A stretch of 64,000 nt of DNA from Gymnopilus junonius (lineage: Eukaryota > Basidiomycota > Agaricomycetes > Agaricales > Galerinaceae), in contig JADNYJ010000077.1 of assembly GCA_015501075.1 (NCBI GenBank), positions 115,251 through 179,250 of the forward strand. The letters are read 5' to 3'. The position numbers and the translations under genes were made by a program. The notes below the pieces were generated by a model. It was not told the origin of the DNA. It saw nothing but the letters and a program-made list of their open reading frames with translations, and did not search any database. Positions 49,029-58,945 of this stretch are shown here, piece by piece (positions within the stretch are counted from its first letter, which is position 1; each line of letters begins with the position of its first letter).

Positions 49029-51381
49029 TTACCGATGACCATTTTCAGCACTCCTGCTCCTCAAGGCCAAGCTAGAATTTGAGGATGAGGCAGAAGAATT
49101 CAAGAAAGGTTCCAAAGCAGCCTTGTGGCCATTGCCCAAAGCATGCTTCTGATGCTGCCGCGCCAAGATAGGCGGTGAGCTGCCCGGCCGCTGTCGCCAG
49201 CCAAAGCCTACCATCGATGCAGCAGCAGTATCATCACAGTCCGCCTGCCCAACAAAAGCGGAGCTTGAGACACCGCCTGTTCTCGTTGGAGATGCGCTAA
49301 AAGTGCATGGTCTGTCCCATGCTTGATATCATGGGGATGGTGCCAGGCGTCAAAATCGACGACTCTGGGTTTCCCCAACTGTGTACCATCAAGCTGTGGC
49401 CGTTCTGTGTCCAAGGAACGTAAAGTTGGCCTGCCCCTTGAATCGGGGTCAAGATGCAGTTCGTCAGGGTGCTCAAGCAGATCAGTCGAAGGAGCGACGA
49501 GAAGAGCATCCAAAGGCGTGCTGGGCACCACACTAGGACTCGGAGATCGGAGTTCGAATGGGTGAATTTCTTCTGCCTCCGGCCTCTGGATACAGGTGAC
49601 GAGGCAGAGGGAGACGTGTCAAGCGCAGAATCATCAAAGAAAGCGCTGTATGGACCAGCAGAAGAAAGTGTACTACTTGGAGTGAATGGTTCTGTTGGAG
49701 TAGAGGAAGACCGAGAGGAACCTGCAGGGTGTCTGGAGATACTCCTGCTTACACTCCTGGACTTGTCATTGAGCACAGGTGCTCGAGAGAGCGACCTTTT
49801 AGCTCTGGAAGACGACCGGCGGGAGGCAGCATCAATAGATGGCCTCGATTTGTGTTCGTCGGTTGCGTGAATGTGCCCAGGTCTAGATTGAGACCGGGAG
49901 CGGGATGGTGAAATCTCGCATTCAAGTTCATGTTGGCAGTCTTCCTGCAGTGCGCTCGGCGTGGCGTCATCGCCTTCGGCGCCCCAGCCAACGCCCCACG
50001 CAACTTCATCGACCATAGCGATGGTCCACCTATCTGGTACGTTTCTATCCAAGCAGCCTTGCAAGATCCTTTCGGCACCTTTACCAATTCCTTGAGGGAG
50101 ATCATATGTACCTATGACGAAGAAAGCTTTCAGCCGACTGTGATGCCGAGAAGAAACACACTCACCGTTAAGAATCTTCATTTGTAATCGCGGTTCAAAA
50201 GAATCTTGGAAAGGAAGCTTGCCGGTCAGTAGCGCATAAAGCATGACGCCAAGCGCCCATATGTCTTGGCTGGGATGTGGTTGTAGAACCTCAGATGTCT
50301 GAGGCAGCAAAAGTTCCGGAGCAGCATAGGGGAGAGATCCCGGCTGGAACACCTGAGTCGGTTCCTTTGTGGATGTAGAGTTTCGGTGATACCGTGCGCT
50401 AGCATGTCGATTAAGGACGTGATTAAGTTGAGCATGACGTCTGTTATTAGAAGCAAGATTCAGGGTCTGTGAACGATGGACGAAACTATTAGCGTGGAAA
50501 TTGTTGTTGGCATCCTGTTCCTCTTCTTCTTCCTCTTCTTCGTCGACGGAGCCAATCTTACGGCTCATGCCAAAATCACCGATTTTGCAGACACCCATCT
50601 CGTCAACGAGTACATTCTCGAGCTTCATATCTCGATGGACGTAATGAGCTACTTCATGGAGATAGCGCATTCCCCTTACGATTTGCCTGAACATCATGCC
50701 GGCATCATCCTGGGGTAATGCAGGGTTGCCATCCCGTTTAAGAATGTCGAATAAAGATCCGGCTGGACAATAGAGAGTGAAGAAAAAGTCGGCGTAAGTG
50801 GTGTGCACTGCTGAAAAGAGAGGAAGGATGTGCTCGTGGCTTAGAGAGGCCCAGACAGCAGCTTCGTGCTGTAATTTTTTCCGGGCCTGTGGGGCATTGC
50901 CCGCTTTGACGAGGTCCGACCGCCTGACAATTTTGACGGCGGCCTGGGCGCCCGAGGACGAGGATGCCCGTCTTATGATGGACGTGCTGCCGTAGCCTAT
51001 GACGCTACCGAGGGTATAGCCTGCAATGACCTGGCCTTCATCGTCTGGCCTGCGGGTCTCTGGCGCAGGGCTGAAGAAAGAAGAGAGGAACGAAGCTGCG
51101 GGCGATGCGGAGAGGGAGCGAGAAGGAGTGGAAGTGGAAGTAGGCATAATGCGGGGAACCTTGGTCGGTATTGCATCGTTGAAGGAATTCGCAGCAGGAA
51201 GAGAAGAAGAAAAGTTGGGTTGTTCTGCTAGGGTGCTTCTGAATGAATCAGAGTCCTCCTCTTCTTCGCGGAGAGCCTCAATGGCGGACCCGGTCGGTTG
51301 CTCATCCCACTGAGTAGCATTTGGAGACAGAAAAGTGTCAAAAGTGGCTCGTTCTGGAGTTAGTAGTCCACCAGTGTACAT
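49029..51381 (-). CDS. Serine/threonine protein kinase with activation-segment insert
   Basis: Starts MYTGGLLTPERATFDTFLSP and has a Ser-rich N-terminus. The kinase domain has the Gly loop GYTLGSVIGYGSTSIIRRAS, catalytic Lys in AAVKIVRRSDLV, HILPLFSAVHTTYADFFFTL, catalytic loop VHRDMKLENV, DFGMSRKI and PYAAPELLLP, then DIWALGVMLYALLTGKLPF. Between DFG and APE there is an insert of about 65 residues with a run of eight Glu and Asn/His/Arg-rich text. An intron (about 50110-50163) precedes TYDLPQGIGKGAERILQGCL. The C-terminal tail is Ser/Arg-rich (SRSRSQSRPG). Near 49.56 kb coding-like text moves to a second frame (ELRSPSPSVVPSTPLDALLV), and near 49.33 kb to a third (SASPTRTGGVSSSAFVGQAD), ending RSRSAENGHR with TAA at 49029-49031. 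Splicing or indels are unresolved there. CAMK-like; no specific orthologue named. Confidence 0.85.
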
Positions 51382-51817
51382 GAAAGGGCAGTAGCAAGAG
51401 ATTTGAATAGATTTCGGGCCAAGCTAGGCTAAGATATAGACGTGGTAAGAGACAGAGTCACTAAAACAGTAAAGTCGGTCGGATCCGCGGGAGTTGAGTA
51501 AGAATGAAGCGCGTGACACATCCTTTTTGAGCTGGGGTATTTCGATCGCATCAACGGAATGTGGTTCCGCTCCATTTATGGTTAATTACGGCGAATTGTC
51601 CACTCGTTGCGATTTCCGCAGACCACAGATCAGGGTACACGTCACTTTTGATCTCCGGGCCGTACGGCCGATCGCTTTTACCAACAATTATTTCGCTTTT
51701 GCTGGCAGTCTACACACCTCATAGTCACTTACTTATACCCCTTCCTTACTGTACACGTTCGTTCTATTGCAATGTCATTCATCAGGTAGAGTCTCCTTTA
51801 CTTGCTTACCATAGATC
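51382..51817. promoter_or_regulatory. Divergent kinase-HUT1 promoter region
   Basis: These 436 bp lie between divergent start codons. An upstream ATG at 51771 (MSFIR) followed by an intron-like GTAGAG...ATAG stretch would enter HUT1 in the wrong frame, so it is more likely leader or uORF sequence. No known factor motif was identified. Confidence 0.45.
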
Positions 51818-53262
51818 ATGCTCACTCGGAGACCCAGGTTGCTCGTTTGTATATCCGGAGTATATTCCATGTTCCTGGCAAGTTGAATGATGTGTTCGTC
51901 GAGAGAAGTTGGCAAACTAATAGGAAATTAAAGTTATGGGCTGTCGCACAGGAACGACGTGCGTCAATTTCTCTCTGCAAAACGGTTTCTCTCTGACCTT
52001 GGCTGCGTGTTTTAGTATCTGTCCCCTTCAAATCCATAGACGGCACGACCTCCGACAAGTTTAAATCACCTGTCTTCATGGGAACATGTCAGAGTGCCCT
52101 AAGTTCGATATCAGCACTCATATATATCCTCCTACGAAGAAAACCCTCCCATACTCTTTCTCAAAGCCTCGGCCTCGAGCATGTCGAACCTAAGCAATAC
52201 AACGGCTCTGTGCCCAACGGGAAAATGAATGGACTCAACAGCCAGGAAAAACACCACGGGAAACACCACGAAAAGCCATCGACGCGGTACTCGACCAGGG
52301 ATCTCCTCCTCCGCTTCCTTCAATGCTCAGTCTTCATTACCTCCGCTGCCCCCTTCGGATTCGCAGCGCTGTCCTATATCTCATATCCCGCCATGGTCCT
52401 CGGAAAATCATGCAAGCTCGTTCCTGTCATGATCATGAATTTCCTATTATACCGCAGAAAATTCGCACCTCATAAGTACCTCGTGGTGGCTATGGTCACT
52501 ATTGGAATCACCACCTTCATGTGGATGGGCGACGACAAGAAGAAGGGGAGCAGCAAGTCGCACGGAAACGGCAACAGCAATGGGCAGGCCCAGACGCCAT
52601 ACGCCAACCTAATTGGTATCAGCTACCTCCTCATCAACCTCGCTCTAGATGGCGCCGTAAACTCCACCCAGGATGAGATCTTCACGAGGCATAAAGTGAC
52701 GGGACAGCAGATGATGTTCTGGATTAATGTCTTTTGCACTCTTTTGTCGACGGCTCTCTCGGTTCTTCCTTTGCCTTATATTCCAGTAATTCATCCTTCG
52801 GAAGGTGGTCAATCTGAACTCCTGGGCGCTCTTACTTTTGTTCGGAATCATCCTTCGATCATTTCACCTCTCGCTCAATTCGCTTTCACTGGAGCGCTTG
52901 GCCAGCTATTTATCTTCGAGACACTTCAACATTTCGGTTCACTCACCCTGGTGTACGTTTGCATACCTTCGTGTGATAGGATTACTAATTGCATTTTATC
53001 TCCAGGACGATTACTCTTACTCGTAAATTATTCACAATGCTACTCTCCGTAGTGGTCTACAACCACACACTCACGAAGGGTCAATGGTTGGGCGCTGCAA
53101 TAGTCTTTGCCGGAATTTCTGTAGAAGCCTTTGTCAAACGCAAGGGTACGTGTTTGGTCTTCTTTTCTTTCCCCTTTCCTCAAAAATTCACATTTCATTC
53201 CAGACGTCCATGCGAAACGTGTTGTTCAGGAGAAGGAAAAGGCAAAAATAAAATCACTGTAA
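51818..53262 (+). CDS. HUT1: ER/Golgi nucleotide-sugar transporter Hut1 (SLC35B1-like)
   Basis: Multi-pass transporter of the UDP-galactose transporter homologue 1 family in the ER membrane. Exon 1 reads [25 protein letters not shown] intron (51878-51933) joins to LWAVAQER and a further intron to [20 protein letters not shown], giving the family N-terminus. The main exon holds [39 protein letters not shown] and [20 protein letters not shown] (the conserved family segment). It continues with [19 protein letters not shown] and [20 protein letters not shown]. After the next introns come [20 protein letters not shown] and [21 protein letters not shown] short Lys-rich cytosolic tail ends KAKIKSL with TAA at 53260-53262. 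A Gly/Asn/His-rich loop sits between helices. Start choice rests on the frame of the GC-AG join. Confidence 0.9.
51878..51933 (+). other. GC-AG intron in HUT1
   Basis: The donor CTG|GCAAGT matches the consensus for GC donors. The acceptor is TTAAAG|TT and the length is 56 nt. Reading through gives a stop two codons later. Splicing from the nearest GT (GTTGAA) puts the following conserved LWAVAQER out of frame, whereas the GC-AG join keeps it in frame with GVYSMFL. Confidence 0.75.
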
Positions 53263-53501
53263 TATTAGAACATATATAAACGACAAGGATCCATGGACTA
53301 CATAGAGGGTATGGAACAACACAGGATTCCACCTAATGACATGTCAAAAGCCAAATGAAAGTCAGCGGGAAAAGATGCAAGAAAAGACCAGATGAATGCT
53401 TGTTATGTTTGCATTGCATTTTCATCAAAGGAGTCATTCTGCATAAGTGGTCGTTTGCGATCGTCCACACTGGAAACAGACAGTTAATGAGGGCTCTTTA
53501 T

Positions 53502-54426
53502 TCAATCAAGGAGGAGACCATACCGTTCATCGTCGTCGTCGTCATCATCCGAGCGCTTGCGTCGCGCCATCGTTCTTTGTGAAGGCGGAAAGGCAGCAAG
53601 GGCGACATTGGCTTTGTAAATTGCTTCGTATTCCTAGTCACATGGTTAAAATGAAGAATACTCTGAAGTGGTAATTCACACCTTTATCTGGGTTAAGAAA
53701 CCGCCGTTGGGCGATATACAATACCGGCGGTTCTGGACCAAGTGAAGAGCATCCTCCCACGATAATTGATAGTGCTGCATCACGAACATGACGACAAAAG
53801 CTGGTGAGAGAGATATGCCGCCTGCGAAATAACATGGGTTATTCCAAGCGCAGCCATCAGATTAGTTACGTTAATGCTGACCATTGCAATGTACCAGTAC
53901 ACGACCGCCTTGTTTGATTGCGCTGTCAATGAACGTTTTGGCTCTGTGATGACGGAGGCAAACTTGAGCGAGGGTCGAGACGAGGAAGTGGCGCGGGTTA
54001 CACACGAAGGGAACAGGCGAATCAGGTTCTGCTCTTCGTTATCCTCCACATCAAGGGTCATGTACATGAAGCGGTCTGGAAAGCGAGGTTTGACGGAGAA
54101 GGCTTCCTTTGCATCGCGGATGCATACGCTGGAGAGACAAGAAAGAGGGGAAAAACGCGTCAGTCGCACGGCAGCCACCTCGTAAGCAGAGCGGTGTACA
54201 TGTGCGTTATGCCGAGACCGACGAGGGTTTCGAGGGACTTTGAAGCGACAAAGGGGCCGAGAAGAAGACCGGGGAGGATCTCCTGGCATTCTCTCCGCAT
54301 TTCGTATCTGACAAAGGATGAGCTCGACGCGCCATGAAAGCGCAGGGACAGAGACGGACCTCCACTCGATATCGATCGGCCCTGGATGACGGACCTCATC
54401 TCCTCTTCAGACATTGGAACGGCCAT
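53502..54426 (-). CDS. STYX-like dual-specificity (pseudo)phosphatase
   Basis: DSP-fold protein closest in text to STYX. It starts MAVPMSEEEMRSVIQGRSIS, then RRECQEILPGLLLGPFVASK and SLETLVGLGITH. After introns come CIRDAKEAFSVKPRFPDRF, MYMTLDVEDNEEQNLIRLFP and KTFIDSAIKQGGRVLVHCNG, joined across an intron to GISLSPAFVVMFVMQHYQLS. Then WEDALHLVQNRRYCISPNGG and EYEAIYKANVALAAFPPSQR, with a basic-acidic tail (ARRKRSDDDDDDER) and TGA at 53502-53504. The P-loop reads H-C-N-G-G-I-S-L-S: the nucleophile Cys is present but the invariant Arg of CX5R is Leu, which predicts loss of catalysis. STYX proteins in animals lose the Cys instead. Likely a phospho-protein binder; not shown here. Confidence 0.85.
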
Positions 54427-54571
54427 GGTGTATAGTGAGATTTAGAAAGAGTGGTGTTTGACTAAAAGGCTACCACGGAACTCATTTACGGACGGACTTT
54501 AATTACTCGTCTCACGTGTCCGCCGACACTAATTGCCGTGACTTGCCTCATCTCATTCTACCATTGCCAAC

Positions 54572-56156
54572 ATGCGCCCAAGTGACTTGGACGAGGAACC
54601 GCCGTCAGTTTCATTCCCAGCAAATCTCCAAAAGAGAAAATAGCTCACCTTCTTTCCCCCAGATCTCTCATAGAGGCTCCGGACGACGACATCCCAACAT
54701 CGACCGCGTCAAATCAACCTGAGACCCAGCAACCATCTGTGCGCGTGCCGCTGACTATCATCTGCGGTTTTCTAGGAGCCGGGAAATCAACACTGCTCAA
54801 GTGCGTATGCATCTCTAATAAAGCTATGACGCAGTGCCTTGACCGTGCTGAAGGCGCATTTTGACAGAAAAACATGGATACCGCATAGCCGTCATCATGA
54901 ATGAGTTCGGAGATACAGCAGTATGTTCTCTTAGATCTGCAAGCATTTTCTGGCTTACCGGCTTTCAAGGACATAGAAGGTCCGTCGCAACTCCGTCCAT
55001 CTGTCGCCATTTTGTCTCAACCCTTCTAAATCACACAGCGAAGATGATCAATGTATCCTCTGTTGATGATCCAACTGCGGAGCAGTCAGAAGAATTTCTT
55101 GAGCTACCCAATGGCTGTTTATGCTGCAGCATCAAGGACACTGGAGTAGCTGCCATTGAAAAGTTGATGCAGAAAAAGGGTGCATTTGACTATATTTTGC
55201 TTGAGACCACAGGACTTGCCGATCCAGGTGAGTTTGCCTCCACGCTTCCTGGAAATTCGCCATCTAAATCCGAATCTTGAAAGGACCAATTGCCTCTATG
55301 TTTTGGCTAAATGAAGAATATGCTACTGGTTTAGCGGATATCGTACTGGATGGCGTTGTCTGTGTAGTTGACGCGGTGTTCGGGCAGAAGGTCGGTCGAC
55401 TAGCAGTTTTGCATTTTCCTTGTTAAAGCATTGCCCTCATAGCAAATGGAAGAGGACCATGCAACAGACGATTTACACATCGGCGAAAGCATACGGTATT
55501 TTTCTTGTCATTCCGGACTTACAGAAATTTAACCGCCCTTCGCTGGCAGACAAATAGCCGGGTCTGACGTCGTATTGCTCAATAAAGCCGATCTGGTCGA
55601 GCCTGAAGTTCTTGCAGGGACAGAGGCTCTGATACGGCAAATTAATGCAGCAGCTCCGATATACAAGACAGTCAAGGGTGAAATTAACCTGAAGCACATT
55701 ATTGGCATCTCTGCTTTCAGATTACCTCCGCCTGACGTCTCAACCAACACCAATGGCACTCACGTCCATACAGACGACTGCGACCATTCTCATGATTCAC
55801 GGCCTCCCACACATTATGAGGTGAAGGGTATATCCAGTCTGCAAGTGGCCTGCAGTGCTTTGGACCAATCTCACCTGGACAAACTCGACGAATGGATCCG
55901 CAATGCGCTCTGGGAGAATCGTGTCGAAGATGTAGATTCTGAAGTCCAGATATTACGCTGCAAAGGCGCGTTTACATCGCAAAAAGGTGTACACTATGTC
56001 CTTCAGGGTGTTCGGAACATGTACGAGATTTCGGAATTGCCGGCGACAGACAGCATTGGTGTGCCGGACACTGGCAAAATTATATTAATCGGCAAAGGTC
56101 TGACTGACCCTGTACGAAAGAGTCTTGAAGCCGTCCTTGTGGGTAGTATTGTGTAA
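54572..56156 (+). CDS. ZNG1: CobW-type GTP-dependent zinc chaperone Zng1
   Basis: Cytosolic GTPase metallochaperone of the COG0523/CobW family that delivers zinc to methionine aminopeptidase in studied eukaryotes. It starts [11 protein letters not shown] then [20 protein letters not shown]. The P-loop is [19 protein letters not shown]. Then [19 protein letters not shown], a 10-nt microexon (54970-54979), and [20 protein letters not shown]. The zinc-binding CxCC motif lies in [13 protein letters not shown]. Further on are [28 protein letters not shown] and [21 protein letters not shown] His/Asp-rich metal loop ([13 protein letters not shown]) precedes the CobW C-terminal domain ([20 protein letters not shown]). 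The stop TAA is at 56154-56156. The gene is intact once the introns are removed. Confidence 0.92.
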
Positions 56157-56221
56157 GGACAGGAAAGCAGTATTCAAAATAAATATACAAAGCATGGTAA
56201 AGCCACGAGATTCAGGAATTA

Positions 56222-58548
56222 TCATGAGCTCGTGGCCGTTGTGGTTGTGGTTGTGCTCGTAGCAGCAGCAGCGCTGTTTGTGGTGCTCGTCGTGCTCTCC
56301 AACTTGGTCACCTCCACCTTTAGACGATTCAGAGGCGTTCCAGCCGAACGCGGTGCTATGGAGATTGTGCCATACGTTCCTTTGCTAAGGAATGACGTGT
56401 TTAATGCCGTTGTCGAATGAATGACCTTGATGCCCAGCCATCAGAAATTGACATGATAAGAGAAGCCGGAAACTACTACCTTTGAGAACTGTTTTAATCT
56501 GCTTGGGAGTATCAAAACGTCGGGAGCGTAGTCCAGATCGCCCTCGTCTACCATTCGTGCAGCATCGAAGTGGCTGACGTCCAAATTGACTTCATTAGCC
56601 ATGTCCGCCGGAGGAGGGAAAATAGGATAGAAACTGCAGTTACATTGTCAGTCAGAAAACTTTTTCAGCAGCACAACCCGGATCAGAGACTTGCCTCCTT
56701 TGCAAAAGCAGATGCCGACACAAGTTGGCCAGAGCGTCGTTTGGTAAATCGTTTGTAGCGGCTGGGAGAGGATCAGCTTCGATTCCTCTCTTGAAATACT
56801 CCTCTTTGCGCAGATGAAATAGTGTGTCTACGCTTGTCACGCCAAAGGAGATATCGTTGATTGTGAATCGAGCGGGGTTAGGAAGAAGGTGGATACGCTT
56901 TAAAAAAAAAGAAGGGAGGTGAATGGGACTGCAATGCTATTGACAACAAATGTGGCTCACCGGATGTGACAAATTTTCATTATCAAATTCAGGTTGAGGG
57001 AAAGCCGCATGAGCACTGGTAAGGTCCCTAACGGAGGGTACCATAAGCATTATGCTGCCTGGAGACGCCGTCAAGAACGCCTTCAAGGGGTCTAAAATGT
57101 GTGCACGAAAGAGGTTCGTAGTAGATACTTCCAAGTCTCCTATTTTAATCTTCGGATGCTGGGCATCGACGAAAGGTCCCACCTAATGACCACCTAATGA
57201 AAGAGATAGAGAGAATATCAAAATAATGGACATACCAGCAGGACCACATCGGGCTTTTGGGATTTTATGATATGAAGGAGAGCACGCCATGGCTTGTAAG
57301 CCGTGTCGGAATCCATCGTAAATGGGCCGCATACGACAAACATTGTGGCAGGATTCTGCGAGGCTCCAGGGTCGACTTTAGGATCGATGATCCCTTGAGC
57401 TGCAGGTGAGGGCTTGAGGGGTGGAATCTAATGTGGCCCACATGAATAAGTGTTAGAAGAAAAAGTGGAAGTTTGCTCACTCCCAGTACTTCAGTTGCCA
57501 AAAAATAGCCTCCGCCCCCATTCTTTCCTTTCAAAGCAACGATCTCGCCTGGATAGAGGCCGAAACCGCCTATGCCCTTCACAGAACCTCGTATCTTGAT
57601 GGTAGGATCCAAGGCCAGCGGGACTCGTGCACCCCCAGAAAGCATCCGCGAAGATTCGATCATCATCGCACCTTCTGCTAGTTTTGACGAAGAGGCCGTA
57701 TCTGTATCATGAGTTATACGTCCGACGATGGTTATTTCTCCCTGTGGTTCGTTCAATAAGAAAGAAACGCAAGTAGTAATGCCACGCACGTCTGTTGATG
57801 CTGAGGGATCGCCGAAATCAGACACATCGTAATGAGCGCGAATGAGCTCCGCAAAATCGTCGATAATCTGGTCGAGATCTTTCTAACATTAAAAAAAGGG
57901 TAGATGATAATCATGCCGTGACACACTTTCACTTCTTTCGGAAATCTTCTCAAACATGTATCGGTCTTGGGTTAAGGACCTGTTAATCGATGAACTAGGA
58001 TGTCGAGTCATCTCACTTACATGCGCGTTTCTTTCGAGATTCAAAATCATTTGGAGGTCCAACGAAGGTCACATTCGTGGTTCGTATGTTGTTGATGGAG
58101 GGAATCCAGCTGCTTTCCAGTGCGTCGACTTCCTGCTTCACATTGGATACCGCTGAACTCGACACGGTTGTATTGCGACCGTAATTGGACAATCTGGAAA
58201 GGTTCACTTGTGCAGCTGCAGATCCTTTGGGTTTGGTCTTTGCCCTATCTTTCGTGAGCTCCGCTTGGATTTTCTTTTTTACCTCTGCCAGAGTGTCGGC
58301 TGTGATGGGTGAAAATCCGGACCGTATAGCAGAGGCGTTGTAATTCGCAGCTTCAATTTTGAATCGGAGGTCTTCGGCACTTAAGTTATAAAGAGTACAT
58401 ATCGTTACGCCTGGAACGACGCGTCCGTTGAATACTGGTGCAGTACAGTCGACGCGTAGAACTCACATTCGTCAAGGAGTTTGTCATCCAGTATGTGTCC
58501 ATTCGCACTGAGATCGCGTTCAATTTCTTTGGTTAGTGAGGTAGCCAT
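56222..58548 (-). CDS. POL12: DNA polymerase alpha-primase subunit B (Pol12)
   Basis: Regulatory B subunit of DNA polymerase alpha-primase, needed to start DNA replication. It starts MATSLTKEIERDLSANGHIL. The N-terminal globular part includes LYNLSAEDLRFKIEAANYNA and a linker with YGRNTTVSSSAVSNVKQEVD. Then come TTNVTFVGPPNDFESRKKRA and YRYMFEKISERSEVLDDLID. The OB domain has EITIVGRITHDTDTASSSKL and GGFGLYPGEIVALKGKNGGG. The inactive phosphoesterase domain follows: MFVVCGPFTMDSDTAYKPW, DVVLLVGPFVDAQHPKI, IMLMVPSVRDLTSAHAAFPQ, FTINDISFGVTSVDTLFHLR and DVLILPSRLKQFSKVVDSTL. A Thr/Ser/Ala-rich tail ends TATSS with TGA at 56222-56224. Exons join in frame throughout. Confidence 0.94.
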
Positions 58549-58945
58549 TGTATCGGTTCAAGGAAGAGCAACCCTTGAAGCTGCCTGATGCGGATGAGAG
58601 AGAGTTAACGGTACGCGACGCGACTTGGATAAATGAAATTAGGGGTCGTGAGAGGGGTGGCTGTGTTTTCCTGTAATGTCCAAGAAACTGCCTCCCAGTC
58701 CTTTCCAAGTCCTTTCTTCTATCTTTCCCCCTTTCCATCTCCTTTTGGTTTTCGGCCCACAAACACCAGCTTCCTGGGACTTTTCTGGTTAACCTACCTA
58801 CCTGCCTACCTGCCAGCGGGACGTAAAAATATAATGCCTGATGATGTATGCAAAATATGAGTCTCAGGCAGAGTCTTTCATGTTCAAGTCCTTAGTCAAG
58901 ACCTGCTGTAGAAGGCTTACAACATAGCTCCGATATTTGATACTA
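58549..58945. other. POL12 upstream region and spacer
   Basis: About 400 bp between the POL12 start and the decayed HEXXH gene. Besides the MCB-like site it holds a pyrimidine-rich stretch (58.70-58.75 kb) and a short ACCT/GCCT tandem repeat at about 58.79-58.82 kb. No coding frame was recognised. Confidence 0.55.
58613..58623. promoter_or_regulatory. MCB-like ACGCGACGCGA upstream of POL12
   Basis: Overlapping ACGCGA repeats lie 65-75 bp upstream of the POL12 ATG. In yeasts POL12 and other replication genes are driven at G1/S by MBF through ACGCGN boxes. The motif is seen directly; its function here is inferred. Confidence 0.4.

Noticed and set aside
58790..58825. ACCT/GCCT tandem repeat
   Set aside because: Too short (about 25 bp) to be more than a minor simple repeat.
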